From assembly GCF_002009175.1 (NCBI RefSeq), contig NZ_CP018047.1, positions 5,704,001-5,768,000 of the forward strand: a stretch of DNA of 64,000 nucleotides, in the 5' to 3' direction. Position numbers and translations under genes: made by a program. The notes under the pieces are model-generated. The model ran no database searches, was not told the DNA's origin, and saw only the letters and a list, made by a program, of their open reading frames with translations. This document shows, one piece after another, positions 35,192 to 45,392 of this stretch. Within the stretch, counting starts at the first letter, position 1. Every line of letters begins with the position of its first letter. The DNA comes from Streptomyces niveus. GTDB lineage: Bacteria > Actinomycetota > Actinomycetes > Streptomycetales > Streptomycetaceae.

Positions 35192-35221
35192 ACGTTAGGC
35201 AGCCCTAAGGAATGCTTGCAA
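35192..35221 (-). promoter_or_regulatory. Promoter of the DoxX gene
   Basis: On the minus strand, TTGCAA (35221-35216), 18-bp spacer, TAACGT (35197-35192), predicting a start near 35185 and a leader of about 42 nt. Confidence 0.55.
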
Positions 35222-35467
35222 GTTCAACATCCTGTCGACGGGCTTTTCTCGGCCTCCGGCCTGTTCTCCGGAGTGAATCCGGTCCGCACCTCTGACCTGC
35301 CACTTCCGATCGACTTGTCGCGACTGCGACGGAGATCCCATTCGGGAGGGCATGGGTCGACCAATGGCCGGTACGGAGGAACCGGGCATAGCCGGGCGGA
35401 GAACGCCAAAAAGCCGTCAACCGGGGCGAGTTGGCGGCTTCAAGGGGGTCAGGAGGTCACCGGGGCG
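35222..35467. other. Gene-free stretch between doxX and phoD-like genes
   Basis: With the DoxX promoter region this makes a 324-bp stretch without a gene. Frames across it have no ribosome binding site or recognisable product. The only structure seen is the terminator hairpin at 35411-35440. Confidence 0.5.
35411..35440 (-). terminator. Terminator of the PhoD-like gene
   Basis: AAGCCGTCAA (35411-35420) pairs with TTGGCGGCTT (35431-35440) with one G-U pair and a 10-base loop. On the minus strand the stem is followed by TTTGGCG. It lies 28 bp past the stop codon at 35468. Confidence 0.7.
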
Positions 35468-37222
<1,755 letters not shown>

Positions 37223-37320
37223 GGTGCCTCCTCCGTCGCCCCGTACGGTACGGAACGACGGAGGGGGCCGACCAGGTTCCGGTCTGTGATGTCGAGCGCT
37301 GTCGGCTCTGTCGTCCTCGC

Positions 37321-37986
37321 TCAGCAGCCGTTCAGGACGCTCTGGAGCTTGGCCTTCTCCGCCGAGTCGACGCTCAGGTTGTAGTGGTGCTTCACGTCCA
37401 CCCACATGCGGGCGTACATGCAGTGGTACGCGGCGCGCGGCGGCATCCACTCCGCCGGGTCACGGTCGCTCTTGGACTGGTTGACGTTGTCCGTGACCGC
37501 GATCAGCTGCGGCTGGCTGAGGTCGTTGGCGAAGGTCTGGCGCTGGGCGGTGGACCAGCCGCTGGCGCCGGAGGTCCACGCCTCGGCGAGCGGCACCATG
37601 TGGTCGATGTCCACGTCACTGGCGGCGGTCCAGGTGGCGCCGTCGTACTCGGAGTACCAACTGCCGCTCGTCGCCGCACAGCTGGAGTTCGTCACGACGT
37701 TCGAACCGTCCCGCTTGAGCACGGTCTCGCGGGTGTCGCAGGCGCCCGACTGGGTGACCCAGTGCGGGAACAGGTCGCGGCTGTAGCCGCTGGTCGAGCC
37801 CTCGGCGCGCACGGTCAGCTGACCGAGGTAGGTACGCGCGGTGGAGGCGGCGATGGGAGTGGGCGGGGACGCCTGGGCGGGGGACGGGGCGACGAGCAGC
37901 GCCGTGGCCGACATGAAGGCAACGGAGGCTGCCATGACGGCTATTCGGCGGGCGGGACGGGCTTGACGCGCGTAGATACCTGACAT
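37321..37986 (-). CDS. Secreted HNH nuclease (DUF1524/GmrSD C-terminal type)
   Basis: 221 residues, ATG 37986 with GGGAG 5 nt upstream. A signal peptide (ARRIAVMAASVAFMSATALL, then APSPAQA) directs export. The His-Me finger nuclease core is DVDIDHMVPLAEAWTSGA (catalytic His after Asp-Ile-Asp), NDLSQPQLIAVTDNVNQSKS and RDPAEWMPP, the DUF1524 pattern. Several Cys (ACDTRETV, NSSCAAT, YHCMY, LNGC) suggest disulfides. Streptomyces secretes such nucleases during development or nutrient scavenging. Single gene. Confidence 0.93.
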   Translation of the reverse strand: MSGIYARQARPARRIAVMAASVAFMSATALLVAPSPAQASPPTPIAASTARTYLGQLTVRAEGSTSGYSRDLFPHWVTQSGACDTRETVLKRDGSNVVTNSSCAATSGSWYSEYDGATWTAASDVDIDHMVPLAEAWTSGASGWSTAQRQTFANDLSQPQLIAVTDNVNQSKSDRDPAEWMPPRAAYHCMYARMWVDVKHHYNLSVDSAEKAKLQSVLNGC

Positions 37987-38140
37987 GCGAACTCCCTTGT
38001 CGTGGGGGGAAAGCTGACCGTTCGGAAACCGTGTGGTGGGGTCGGGGCCCGAAGGCCATGGTGGTGGCGCCGGATTGCCGCGAGGTGGGCGCCAGGTAAC
38101 AGGGTGACGACATGGGCACGTCACATCAAGAGCTTTGGGG

Positions 38141-38163
38141 CCTCCGACCTCAGACTTCGGAGG
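38141..38163 (+). promoter_or_regulatory. Hairpin upstream of the UPF0014 gene
   Basis: CCTCCGA (38141-38147) pairs with TCGGAGG (38157-38163), 77 bp before ATG 38240, in the 253-bp divergent region between the nuclease and permease genes. Role unknown. Confidence 0.3.
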
Positions 38164-38239
38164 TGTCAATGCCCCGCGAGTGGGAGTTATCTGACGGAGA
38201 GGCAAAAATGTCCGCCATGGATCAGGGTCGGTTGGGCAC

Positions 38240-38980
38240 ATGCTGCTGAGAGTCGATGTCACGTTCGGGGTCGTCCTGGCCGTCCTGCTCGTCGCCGCGG
38301 CCGGTACCGCGGCGCTCGCTCATCTCGGGCGGGCGCGTGAGATCGCGACGGCGGGGGTGCGCGCGGCGCTCCAACTCGGCGCGGTCTCCCTGGTGATCGG
38401 GTGGGTCGTCGGGTCCGTACCGGCGCTGCTGGTCTTCGTGGTGCTCATGTACGCGGTGGCGGTACGCACCGCCGGACGCCGCATCACGCAGAACGGGACG
38501 TGGTGGTGGGCCGCGGTGCCCATCGGGGCGGGGGTGGCGCCGGTGGTGGTCGCGCTGCTCCTCACCGGGCTCCTGCCGGTCAAGGGCATCGCCCTGATCC
38601 CCGTCACCGGCATCCTCATCGGCGGCGCTCTCACGGCGACGGTGCTCGGCGGGCGGCGCGCGCTGGACGAACTCGGCACGCGCCGGGGCGAGGTGGAGGC
38701 CGGGTACGCGATCGGTCTGCCCGAGCGGGACGCCCGGCTGGAGGTGGCACGGCCGGCCGCGGCCGACGCGCTGCTGCCGGGGCTCGACCAGACGCGGACG
38801 GTGGGGCTCGTCACGCTGCCGGGTGCCTTCGTCGGCATGCTGCTCGGGGGTGCGTCGCCGTTGCACGCGGGGGCGGTTCAACTCTTCGTACTGGTCGGGC
38901 TGATGGCCGTGCAGGCGGTGGCGGTGAGCGTGGTGCTGGAGCTGGTGGCCCGGGGGCGGGTGCACCGGGAGGAGACCTAG
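38240..38980 (+). CDS. UPF0014/FetB-type ABC transporter permease
   Basis: 246 residues, seven membrane helices. Family motifs: GVRAALQLGAVSLVIGWVVG, VLMYAVAVRTAGRR, VTGILIGGALTATVLGGRRALDEL, GLPERDARLEVARPAAADAL, then the highly conserved QTRTVGLVTLPGAFVGMLLG and GGASPLHAGAVQLFVLVGLM. The E. coli relative FetB works with the ATPase FetA in iron export; plant STAR2/ALS3 proteins act in Al tolerance. No ATPase gene is adjacent here, so its partner is encoded elsewhere. The start has only a weak ribosome binding site. Confidence 0.92.
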   Translation: MLLRVDVTFGVVLAVLLVAAAGTAALAHLGRAREIATAGVRAALQLGAVSLVIGWVVGSVPALLVFVVLMYAVAVRTAGRRITQNGTWWWAAVPIGAGVAPVVVALLLTGLLPVKGIALIPVTGILIGGALTATVLGGRRALDELGTRRGEVEAGYAIGLPERDARLEVARPAAADALLPGLDQTRTVGLVTLPGAFVGMLLGGASPLHAGAVQLFVLVGLMAVQAVAVSVVLELVARGRVHREET

Positions 38981-39007
38981 GGGTGAGCCCTGGAGAGCCG
39001 GGGCCCC

Positions 39008-39051
39008 GGAGCGCCGGACGGGCGTGACACAGCCGGCCCGCCCGGCGCCCC
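39008..39051. terminator. Hairpin between convergent permease and HAD genes
   Basis: GGAGCGCCGGACGGG (39008-39022) pairs with CCCGCCCGGCGCCCC (39037-39051) with two mismatches; it can serve both genes. Confidence 0.6.
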
Positions 39052-39058
39052 ACGGGAC

Positions 39059-39739
39059 CTAGCCGCCGACGTGGATCCGGATCGTGCCGTCCGGGAGCGA
39101 TGTCACCGTGACGTCCGTGAGGTCCTCGGTGTGGGCCGTCGGGGACAGGGCAGCCGCCCGCGGGCCCACTCCCAGCACCCGCATCCCCGCCGCGAACGCC
39201 GCCGTGATGCCCGCGTCGGAGTCCTCCAGGGCCAGGCAGTCCGCCGGGTCGACGCCCAGCTCCGCGGCGGCCTTCAGGAAGCCCTCCGGGTCCGGCTTGC
39301 TCGCGGAGACGTGTTCGGCCGTCACGCGCGTCGAGGGGATCGGCAGGCCGGACGCGGTCAGGCGTGCCGTGGCGAGGGCTTCGTCCGCCGAGGTCACCAG
39401 GGCGTGCGGGAGTGCCGCGATCGCCGCCATGAACGCGGGCGCGCCCGTGATGGGGACCACCCCGTCCAGGTCCGCGGTCTCCTGCGCGAGCATCACGCGG
39501 TTGTCGGCGAGGTTCTGCTCCATCGGCCGGTCCGGCAGCAGCACCGCCATCGTCAGATAGCCCTGGCGGCCGTGGACGACCTTCAGCGCCTCCTCCGGGT
39601 CCAGACCGTGCTCGATCGCCCAGCGGCGCCAGCAGCGTTCGACGACGGCGTCGGAGTTGACGAGGGTCCCGTCCATGTCGAGCAGTAGCGCGCGGGCGGT
39701 CAGGACGGATGTCGTCGCGGTCGGGGCGTTGGCCGGCAT
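39059..39739 (-). CDS. HAD-IA sugar-phosphatase-like hydrolase
   Basis: 226 residues. Motif I LLLDMDGTLVNSDA with nucleophile and acid Asp, an alpha-helical cap (residues 35-90), motif II ALVTSADEALA, motif III Lys in SASKPDPEGFLKAA, motif IV LALEDSDAGITAA. The closest functional type is the phosphoglucomutase/2-deoxyglucose-6-phosphatase group (KPDPEGFLKAA), so a small sugar phosphate is a likely substrate. Its upstream region (39816-39838) is unusually AT-rich with a CTTTGT/ACAAAG hairpin. Confidence 0.92.
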   Translation of the reverse strand: MPANAPTATTSVLTARALLLDMDGTLVNSDAVVERCWRRWAIEHGLDPEEALKVVHGRQGYLTMAVLLPDRPMEQNLADNRVMLAQETADLDGVVPITGAPAFMAAIAALPHALVTSADEALATARLTASGLPIPSTRVTAEHVSASKPDPEGFLKAAAELGVDPADCLALEDSDAGITAAFAAGMRVLGVGPRAAALSPTAHTEDLTDVTVTSLPDGTIRIHVGG

Positions 39740-39886
39740 CGGCGGACTCCAAGCAGGGGGAGAGAACAGACAAGAGCGGCTCCCGCCCGCCGGTCAGGGA
39801 CACGGACGGGAACCGCTTTGTTTAATGAATATACAAAGTGGGCGAGGGATCACGCCACCCCGGCCCCCTCCGCGCGGTCGGCGCTG

Positions 39887-40900
39887 TCAGTCCCGCCAGC
39901 CCTCTCCCCGGCCCGGTCCGCCGCCGCCGGGGCCGTTTCCACCCGATCCGCCACCCGGTCCACCGCCGGGCCCGCCCCCGCCCTGCTCCCGGCCCTGCCC
40001 GCTGGTCTCCGCCTCCAGCGCGCGGCGGGTGTTGGGGCCGTACACACCGCTGGGGTCGCCCTCGATGCTCTTGTACGACTGGTAGATACGGACCGCCGCC
40101 TCCACGCGGTCGCTGTACCGGCCGTCGTACCCGTCGTTGTACAGCCAGATCTCCGACAGCCTCCGCTGAAGCTCCTCGACCTCCGGCCCGCTGTCGCCGA
40201 GCCGCAGGCCCGGCCCCGCCTCCTCGGTCGTCGCCGCGGCCTCCGGTGCCGGTGCCTTCGTCGGGGTCCGGCTCGGCGCGGGGGGCTCCGCGGCCGGCGA
40301 CGGCGGCCCGCTCGTGGCCGTGTTCGACGCGGACGCACTCGCGGACGCGCTCGCCGAGGCCGAGTCCGACTTCGTGGCGGACACCGACGGATCCGGCTCC
40401 ACGCTCGCCGTCGACAGCCCCGAATTCAGATCGGAGGTCGCCTCGTTCCCGCCGTCGTCACCGGTGAACAGACCCCCGGCGAACGACGCCGTGCCGATCA
40501 CCGCCACGGCCGCCGCCGTCAGCGCCACCATCGCGAACGTCCTGCGCCCGCCCATGCGCTCCGGATCGGCCGCCGGGCGCGGCCCCGTCGTCCGCAGCCC
40601 CGGCAGCGACAGTTGCATCGTCTCGGTGGGATCGCTGCCCTCCGACCGGTCGCCGCCGTGCGGCGGCGGAGGCGGCGGGATGGACGGTGCCGCGTCGCGC
40701 GGCGGCGGTGGTGACGGCGGCGGCGGGATGGACGGTACGGCGCCGTTCGGGTCCTCCAGCGTCACGTACGGGCGTATCCGCAGTGGGTCGAAGCCCTCCG
40801 CCGCCGCTGTCGCCGCCCGCTCCGGGCAGTCGCAGCCGGCGCCCGATCGGCCGTACGCGTCCGGCGGCGTACCGCATTCGGGACAGTGCTGTCCGGTCAA
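39887..40900 (-). CDS. Membrane protein with zinc-ribbon N-terminus and peptidoglycan-binding domain
   Basis: 337 residues. Cytoplasmic N-terminus: CPECG and CDC (residues 6-27), probably a zinc ribbon; Pro-rich IPPPPSPPPP repeats at 55-80; one membrane helix (FAMVALTAAAVAVIGTASFA, about 120-140). Outside: a Ser-Ala tract (SASASASASAS), a Pro/Thr linker, a PG_binding_1 domain at about 230-300 (LRLGDSGPEVEELQRRLSEI, YDGRYSDRVEAAVRIYQ, GVYGPNTRRALE) and a Gly-rich tail. It should link the membrane to peptidoglycan. This arrangement is found in Streptomyces; function is unknown. Confidence 0.88.
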   Translation of the reverse strand: MTGQHCPECGTPPDAYGRSGAGCDCPERAATAAAEGFDPLRIRPYVTLEDPNGAVPSIPPPPSPPPPRDAAPSIPPPPPPHGGDRSEGSDPTETMQLSLPGLRTTGPRPAADPERMGGRRTFAMVALTAAAVAVIGTASFAGGLFTGDDGGNEATSDLNSGLSTASVEPDPSVSATKSDSASASASASASASNTATSGPPSPAAEPPAPSRTPTKAPAPEAAATTEEAGPGLRLGDSGPEVEELQRRLSEIWLYNDGYDGRYSDRVEAAVRIYQSYKSIEGDPSGVYGPNTRRALEAETSGQGREQGGGGPGGGPGGGSGGNGPGGGGPGRGEGWRD

Positions 40901-41100
40901 CGTGGGTCCCCTCCCTTGGGCTGTCAGCGATTATGCAGCCCGCCCCAACGCGGCCGTCCGCCACGTCCGCCGTCCGCCCCGATGTCGCCGGGCGCCGCGT
41001 CGGCCGGCCGACGTCCGTGACCGCGTTCGGCAGGACATAACAGGCCATACACGGGCAGAGCAATAAGGATGGGTGCAGGCGTAGACCCGAGGAGATGTCG

Positions 41101-43146
41101 ATGGCTCAGGAAGTGAGCACCCCGCCCACGAGTCCCGCACCGGGCGAGGGCAGGAGCCGGCGGACCGTCTTCGTGTCGATCGGTGCTCTGCTGCTCGGCC
41201 TCCTGCTCGCCGCCCTCGACCAGACCATCGTCTCCACCGCGCTGCCCACCATCGCCAGCGACCTCGGCGGCCTCGACCATCTGTCCTGGGTCGTCACCGC
41301 GTATCTGCTCGCCTCGACCGCCGCCACCCCGCTGTGGGGCAAGCTCGGCGACCAGTACGGCCGCAAACGGCTATTCCAGACGGCGATCGTCATCTTCCTC
41401 ATCGGCTCGGCCCTCTGCGGAATCTCCCAGAGCATGGCCGAGCTCATCATCTTCCGCGCCCTCCAGGGACTCGGCGGCGGCGGGCTCATCGTGCTGTCGA
41501 TGGCGATCGTCGGCGACATCGTCTCGCCGCGCGAACGAGGCAAGTACCAGGGCCTGTTCGGCGCCGTCTTCGGCGCCACGAGCGTCCTCGGTCCGCTGCT
41601 CGGCGGGCTGTTCACCCAGCATCTGAGCTGGCGCTGGGTCTTCTACATCAACCTGCCCATCGGTGTCGTCGCCCTGGCCGTCATCGCCACCGTCCTGCAC
41701 ATCCCGGTGCGCGCCACCAAGCACACCATCGACTACCTCGGCACCTTCCTCATCGCCTCCGTCGCCACCTGCCTGGTCCTCGTCGCCTCGCTCGGCGGCA
41801 CCACGTGGGCCTGGGGCTCAGCCCAGATCATCGGCCTCGCCGTCCTCGCCGTGATCCTGCTGGTCCTCTTCATCCGGGTGGAGCGGCGGGCCGCGGAGCC
41901 CGTACTGCCCCTCGGGCTCTTCCGTATCAGGACCTTCGCGCTGGTCTGCGTCATCAGCTTCGTCGTCGGTTTCGCCATGTTCGGCGCCATGACCTATCTG
42001 CCGACGTTCCTCCAGATCGTGCAGGGTGTGTCACCCACCCTGTCCGGTGTGCACATGCTGCCGATGGTGTTCGGGCTGCTGATCACCTCCACCGTGTCGG
42101 GCCAGATCGTCAGCCGTACCGGCCGCTGGAAGGTCTTCCCCATCCTCGGCACGGGCATCATCGCGATCGGACTGCTCCTGCTCCACCAGCTCGAAGTGAG
42201 CAGCGGCACGTGGGAGATGAGCGCGTACTTCTTCGTCTTCGGCGCCGGTCTCGGACTCGTCATGCAGGTGCTCGTGCTGGTCGCGCAGAACTCCGTCCGT
42301 TACGAGGACCTGGGCGTCGCCACCTCCGGCGCGACCTTCTTCCGCTCCATCGGCGCCTCGTTCGGTGTCGCCATCTTCGGCACCATCTTCACCAACCTGC
42401 TCAGGAACAAACTCACCGACTCGCTCGCCGGACAGCGGCTCCCGCCCGGCACGAGCCCCGGGAACCTCGCCGCCGACCCCCGGTCCGTCGGCCGGCTGCC
42501 GCCCGCGCTGCGGTCCGGGGTGCTCGACGCGTACTCGTCGTCGATCACCAGCGTCTTCCTGTACGCCGTGCCCGTCGTCCTGGTGGCCTTCGTCGTCGCC
42601 TGGTTCCTCAAGGAGGACAAGCTGCGCGGCTCGGTCACGGCTCCCGAGGTCAGCGAGACCCTGGCCAGCAACCCGGTCGAGCGCTCCTCGCGCGACGAGT
42701 GTGCCCGCATGCTCTCCGTGCTCGGCACCCGTGAAGGACGCCGGCGGATCTACGAGACGATCACCGAGAAGTCCGGGTACGACCTGCATCCGGCGGCCAG
42801 TTGGCTGCTGCTGCGCATCAAACGGCACGGGGTGGTCGACCCGGCGCGCCTCGCCGACACCACCCCCGTACCGCTCATGGTCGTCAACGACGCGTCCCGG
42901 CAGATCGAGGAACGCGGCCTGGCGCGCCGCGACGGCGTGGGGCTGGTCCTCACCCAGCACGGCGTGGAGGTGGCGGAGGTGCTGGCGCGGGCGCGGGAGC
43001 AGTCGCTGGCGGAGATGCTGGGCGACTGGTGGGGGCCGGAGCGGCCGACCGATCTGACCGAGCTGGTACGGGAGTTGAGCGCCGAGTTGTGCGGATCGGA
43101 CGCCGAGCGGCCGAACGGGGAGCCGCGCGGCGATCACGCGGTGTGA
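41101..43146 (+). CDS. MFS drug exporter (14 TM) fused to a MarR-like winged helix
   Basis: 681 residues from ATG 41101; GAGGAG (41089-41094) gives 6-nt spacing, whereas ATG 41095 abuts it. The DHA2 exporter occupies residues 1-510: [19 protein letters not shown], motif [32 protein letters not shown] soluble C-terminal part of about 160 residues follows, with [53 protein letters not shown] and [19 protein letters not shown], reading as a winged helix of MarR type. The transporter may thus carry its own regulator or sensor domain. Substrate is unknown. Confidence 0.92.
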   Translation: MAQEVSTPPTSPAPGEGRSRRTVFVSIGALLLGLLLAALDQTIVSTALPTIASDLGGLDHLSWVVTAYLLASTAATPLWGKLGDQYGRKRLFQTAIVIFLIGSALCGISQSMAELIIFRALQGLGGGGLIVLSMAIVGDIVSPRERGKYQGLFGAVFGATSVLGPLLGGLFTQHLSWRWVFYINLPIGVVALAVIATVLHIPVRATKHTIDYLGTFLIASVATCLVLVASLGGTTWAWGSAQIIGLAVLAVILLVLFIRVERRAAEPVLPLGLFRIRTFALVCVISFVVGFAMFGAMTYLPTFLQIVQGVSPTLSGVHMLPMVFGLLITSTVSGQIVSRTGRWKVFPILGTGIIAIGLLLLHQLEVSSGTWEMSAYFFVFGAGLGLVMQVLVLVAQNSVRYEDLGVATSGATFFRSIGASFGVAIFGTIFTNLLRNKLTDSLAGQRLPPGTSPGNLAADPRSVGRLPPALRSGVLDAYSSSITSVFLYAVPVVLVAFVVAWFLKEDKLRGSVTAPEVSETLASNPVERSSRDECARMLSVLGTREGRRRIYETITEKSGYDLHPAASWLLLRIKRHGVVDPARLADTTPVPLMVVNDASRQIEERGLARRDGVGLVLTQHGVEVAEVLARAREQSLAEMLGDWWGPERPTDLTELVRELSAELCGSDAERPNGEPRGDHAV

Positions 43147-43372
43147 ATCGCGGGGGGTGGGGTGGACGCGGGGGACGGGGGCGACGCGGCGGACGCGTGG
43201 ACGCGGTGGACGCGGGAGGCGCGGTGCGTGCGGGGCGTCCCCGGCTCGTGGTCATCCGCCCGGCCGGGACCCGTGCTGTTTGGACGGCCGATTCCGGGCA
43301 ACCCGATTCATCGAGGCGCCCGTTCACCAGATACCGGTTCACCGGACACGAGTCGAATCCAGGAAGGCCACC

Positions 43373-43987
43373 ATGTCCACTGTCCTGATCGTCGTCGCGC
43401 TGATCGTGGTGATCGCCGTCGCTGTCGCCGCCGTCCTGTACGGGACCGGCAAGGGTGGCGGACGCGCCGGGCTCAAGCGGCGGTTCGGCCCCGAGTACGA
43501 ACGCGCCGTCAACCGGCACCACGGTGATGCCAAGGCCGCCGAGAACGAGCTGACCGAGCGGGTCAGGCGCCACGGCGACCTGAGCCCGCGCCCCCTGCCC
43601 GCCGAAGCGCGCGACCAGTACGTGGCCCACTGGGCCGGTCTCCAGGAGCGTTTCGTCGACTCGCCGCGACAGGCCGTCGTCGAGGCCGACAAGCTGATCG
43701 CCCGGCTGGCCTCCGACCGAGGTTTCCCGGACGCGGGCGAGCACTCCCAGCACATCGACGCCCTCTCCGTGCACCACGCGCACCAGGTGGAGGGTTACCG
43801 CCGGGTGCACCACGCGGCCTCCGAGGCCGGCCACGACGCGAGCACCGAGGAACTGCGCGAGGCGATGGTCCAGGCGCGTCAGCTCTTCGAGCGGCTGGTC
43901 CTGGACTCCAAGGAGGACAGCCCCCGGCACCGTCCCGGCATCCCCGGACGCAGTGCCGCACTGAGGCCCAAAGGAAGTGGCGTGTGA
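43373..43987 (+). CDS. Membrane-anchored helical protein, paralogue of the next gene's domain
   Basis: 204 residues, ATG 43373 with AGGAAGG at 43361-43367. N-terminal helix (STVLIVVALIVVIAVAVAAV) anchors a soluble, charged, helical domain: YERAVNRHHGDAKAAENELT, then YVAHWAGLQERFVDSPRQAV, VEADKLIARLASDRGFPD and ASTEELREAMVQARQLFERL. The block LQERFVDSPRQAV...ELREAMVQARQLFERL resembles that in the next protein. The stop codon overlaps the next start (TGATG). No known family name is certain to me; function unknown. Confidence 0.82.
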   Translation: MSTVLIVVALIVVIAVAVAAVLYGTGKGGGRAGLKRRFGPEYERAVNRHHGDAKAAENELTERVRRHGDLSPRPLPAEARDQYVAHWAGLQERFVDSPRQAVVEADKLIARLASDRGFPDAGEHSQHIDALSVHHAHQVEGYRRVHHAASEAGHDASTEELREAMVQARQLFERLVLDSKEDSPRHRPGIPGRSAALRPKGSGV

Positions 43988-44757
43988 TGACGTACGACCC
44001 GTACGAGGCCAAGGAAACGAAGGACACCAAGCACACCAAGGACGCGCGGGACGCCGGCGCCACCCGTAACGGCGGTGACGACCGGCAGGAGCACGACAAG
44101 GACCGCAGGACGACGGCGGACAAGGTGGAACGGGCGCTCAGGAGCGAGCGCGGAAGCAAGCCCGCGACGCCGGTCGTGCCGCTGTCCGAGTCCGACCCGG
44201 CCGCCGCCGGGGTCGGCCGCGACACCGGGAGCCGGCCCGCGAGGCCCACGACACCGCCGCCCGTCCCGCCGCCGGTGACGCCGTCTGCCGCACCTCCCGC
44301 GACGCCTCCCAAGGCGGCGCCCGCGACGGCGGCGCGGCCGGAGAAGGATCCGTTCGCGGTTCCGGTGCAGGACCCGGTGCATGAGATGGAGGCGCGGGAC
44401 ACCAGGACGGACAGCACGCCCGCGCGTGAGACGGCGCCCGGCCGTACGCCGGAGTCCGCCCCCGCGCAGACGCCGCGCCTGATCCCCCAGGACGAGTGCG
44501 ACAAGCTGAACCTGCGCCTCCAGGAAGCGCTGTCCACGTTCATCGACGGGCCCAGGCGCTCGGTCGAGGAAGCGGCGGACGTACTGGAGGAGACGGCCAA
44601 GCGCCTTACGACGGCCCTCGCCGAACGGCCCCGCCATCTGCGCGACAGCTGGGACGCGGGCGGCGGCAAGAACGGTGCGTCGACGGCCGACACCGAGGAT
44701 CTGCGGCTCGCGCTGCGGAGCTATCGCGAGGTCACGGAGCGGCTGCTCCGGATCTGA
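43987..44757 (+). CDS. Soluble partner of the preceding membrane protein
   Basis: 256 residues from ATG 43987 with AAGGAAG about 12 nt upstream. The first 170 residues are disordered and charged, then Pro/Ala-rich (TPPPVPPPVTPSAAPPATPP). The C-terminal 85 residues carry a helical domain: DECDKLNLRLQEALSTFIDG, PRRSVEEAADVLEETAKRLT, DLRLALRSYREVTERLLRI. This parallels the preceding protein, with FVDSPRQAVVEAD corresponding to FIDGPRRSVEEAA. The two are coupled, so they probably form a hetero-complex at the membrane. A strong terminator follows. Confidence 0.82.
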   Translation: MTYDPYEAKETKDTKHTKDARDAGATRNGGDDRQEHDKDRRTTADKVERALRSERGSKPATPVVPLSESDPAAAGVGRDTGSRPARPTTPPPVPPPVTPSAAPPATPPKAAPATAARPEKDPFAVPVQDPVHEMEARDTRTDSTPARETAPGRTPESAPAQTPRLIPQDECDKLNLRLQEALSTFIDGPRRSVEEAADVLEETAKRLTTALAERPRHLRDSWDAGGGKNGASTADTEDLRLALRSYREVTERLLRI

Positions 44758-44797
44758 GAAGCCGAGGAAGCCGTGTTGGGACACGGCCGACCTCGAT

Positions 44798-44828
44798 CGC
44801 CGGACGGGCCATTGCGGCCTGTCCGGCG
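44798..44828 (+). terminator. 13-bp hairpin after the paralogous pair
   Basis: CGCCGGACGGGCC (44798-44810) pairs with GGCCTGTCCGGCG (44816-44828), one G-U pair, loop ATTGC, followed by GTTTCTTCTGTT. Confidence 0.88.
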
Positions 44829-44871
44829 GTTTCTTCTGTTCAACGGTCTTCTTGTCGGCCCTGGTTGGCGA

Positions 44872-45240
44872 TCAGGACCGCAGTACGACGCAGAAGGGGT
44901 GCCCGGCCGGATCGGTGAAGACCCGCCATCTGTCGTGGGGTTGGTGATCCGGTTTGGCCGCGCCCAACTCCAGCAGCCGGGCCTCGGCCTCGTCCAGGTC
45001 GTCCACCGCGAAGTCGAAGTGGAACTGCTGGGGGACGCTCTGATCGGGCCAGCGCGGAGCCCGGTAGTTCTCGACTCGCTGGAAGCCGATGGCGAGTCCG
45101 TCGTCCGAGGTGAGAGCGGCGAAGTCGGCGTCCGACCCCGGATGCGGTTCGAAGCCGGTCGCCCGCCGGTAGAACGCGGCCAGAGCCTCCGGGTCCGGGC
45201 AGTCGAGTGTGATCGCGCGCAACTTCATCCGCAGGGTCAC
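44872..45240 (-). CDS. VOC (glyoxalase/bleomycin-resistance fold) protein
   Basis: 122 residues; GTG 45240 has GGAGG about 5 nt upstream, though ATG 45228 (MKLRAITLDCPDP) is the family-like start. Two betaalphabeta-betabeta modules: ITLDCPDPEALAAFYRRATG and FHFDFAVDDLDEAEARLLEL, ending FTDPAGHPFCVVLRS. The metal-ligand positions (His in FHFDF, Glu replaced) are partly kept. It is likely an antibiotic-resistance or dioxygenase-like relative; ligand unknown. Divergent from the serpin gene. Confidence 0.9.
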   Translation of the reverse strand: MTLRMKLRAITLDCPDPEALAAFYRRATGFEPHPGSDADFAALTSDDGLAIGFQRVENYRAPRWPDQSVPQQFHFDFAVDDLDEAEARLLELGAAKPDHQPHDRWRVFTDPAGHPFCVVLRS

Positions 45241-45380
45241 GGCGCCTCCGGCCGGTCGGTGGGACTTCTACGGTGAACACCCTAGAGACCCTGGAGAGCC
45301 GCCGACCGGGCACCCGGACCGGCCGCCCGCGGTGCGGCAGGGCGGGAGCCGGACTCAGACCGGCGGGGTGGTGCCCGTCG

Positions 45381-45386
45381 TAGGGT
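45381..45386 (+). promoter_or_regulatory. -10 box of a probable leaderless serpin transcript
   Basis: TAGGGT ends 6 nt before ATG 45393, and there is no Shine-Dalgarno sequence. Confidence 0.5.
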
Positions 45387-45392
45387 CGGCGC

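Noticed and set aside
39816..39838. AT-rich CTTTGT/ACAAAG hairpin between the HAD and peptidoglycan-binding genes as a terminator or operator
   Set aside because: The stem is only 6 bp with an 11-base loop and no T-run; unusual composition but no function can be supported.
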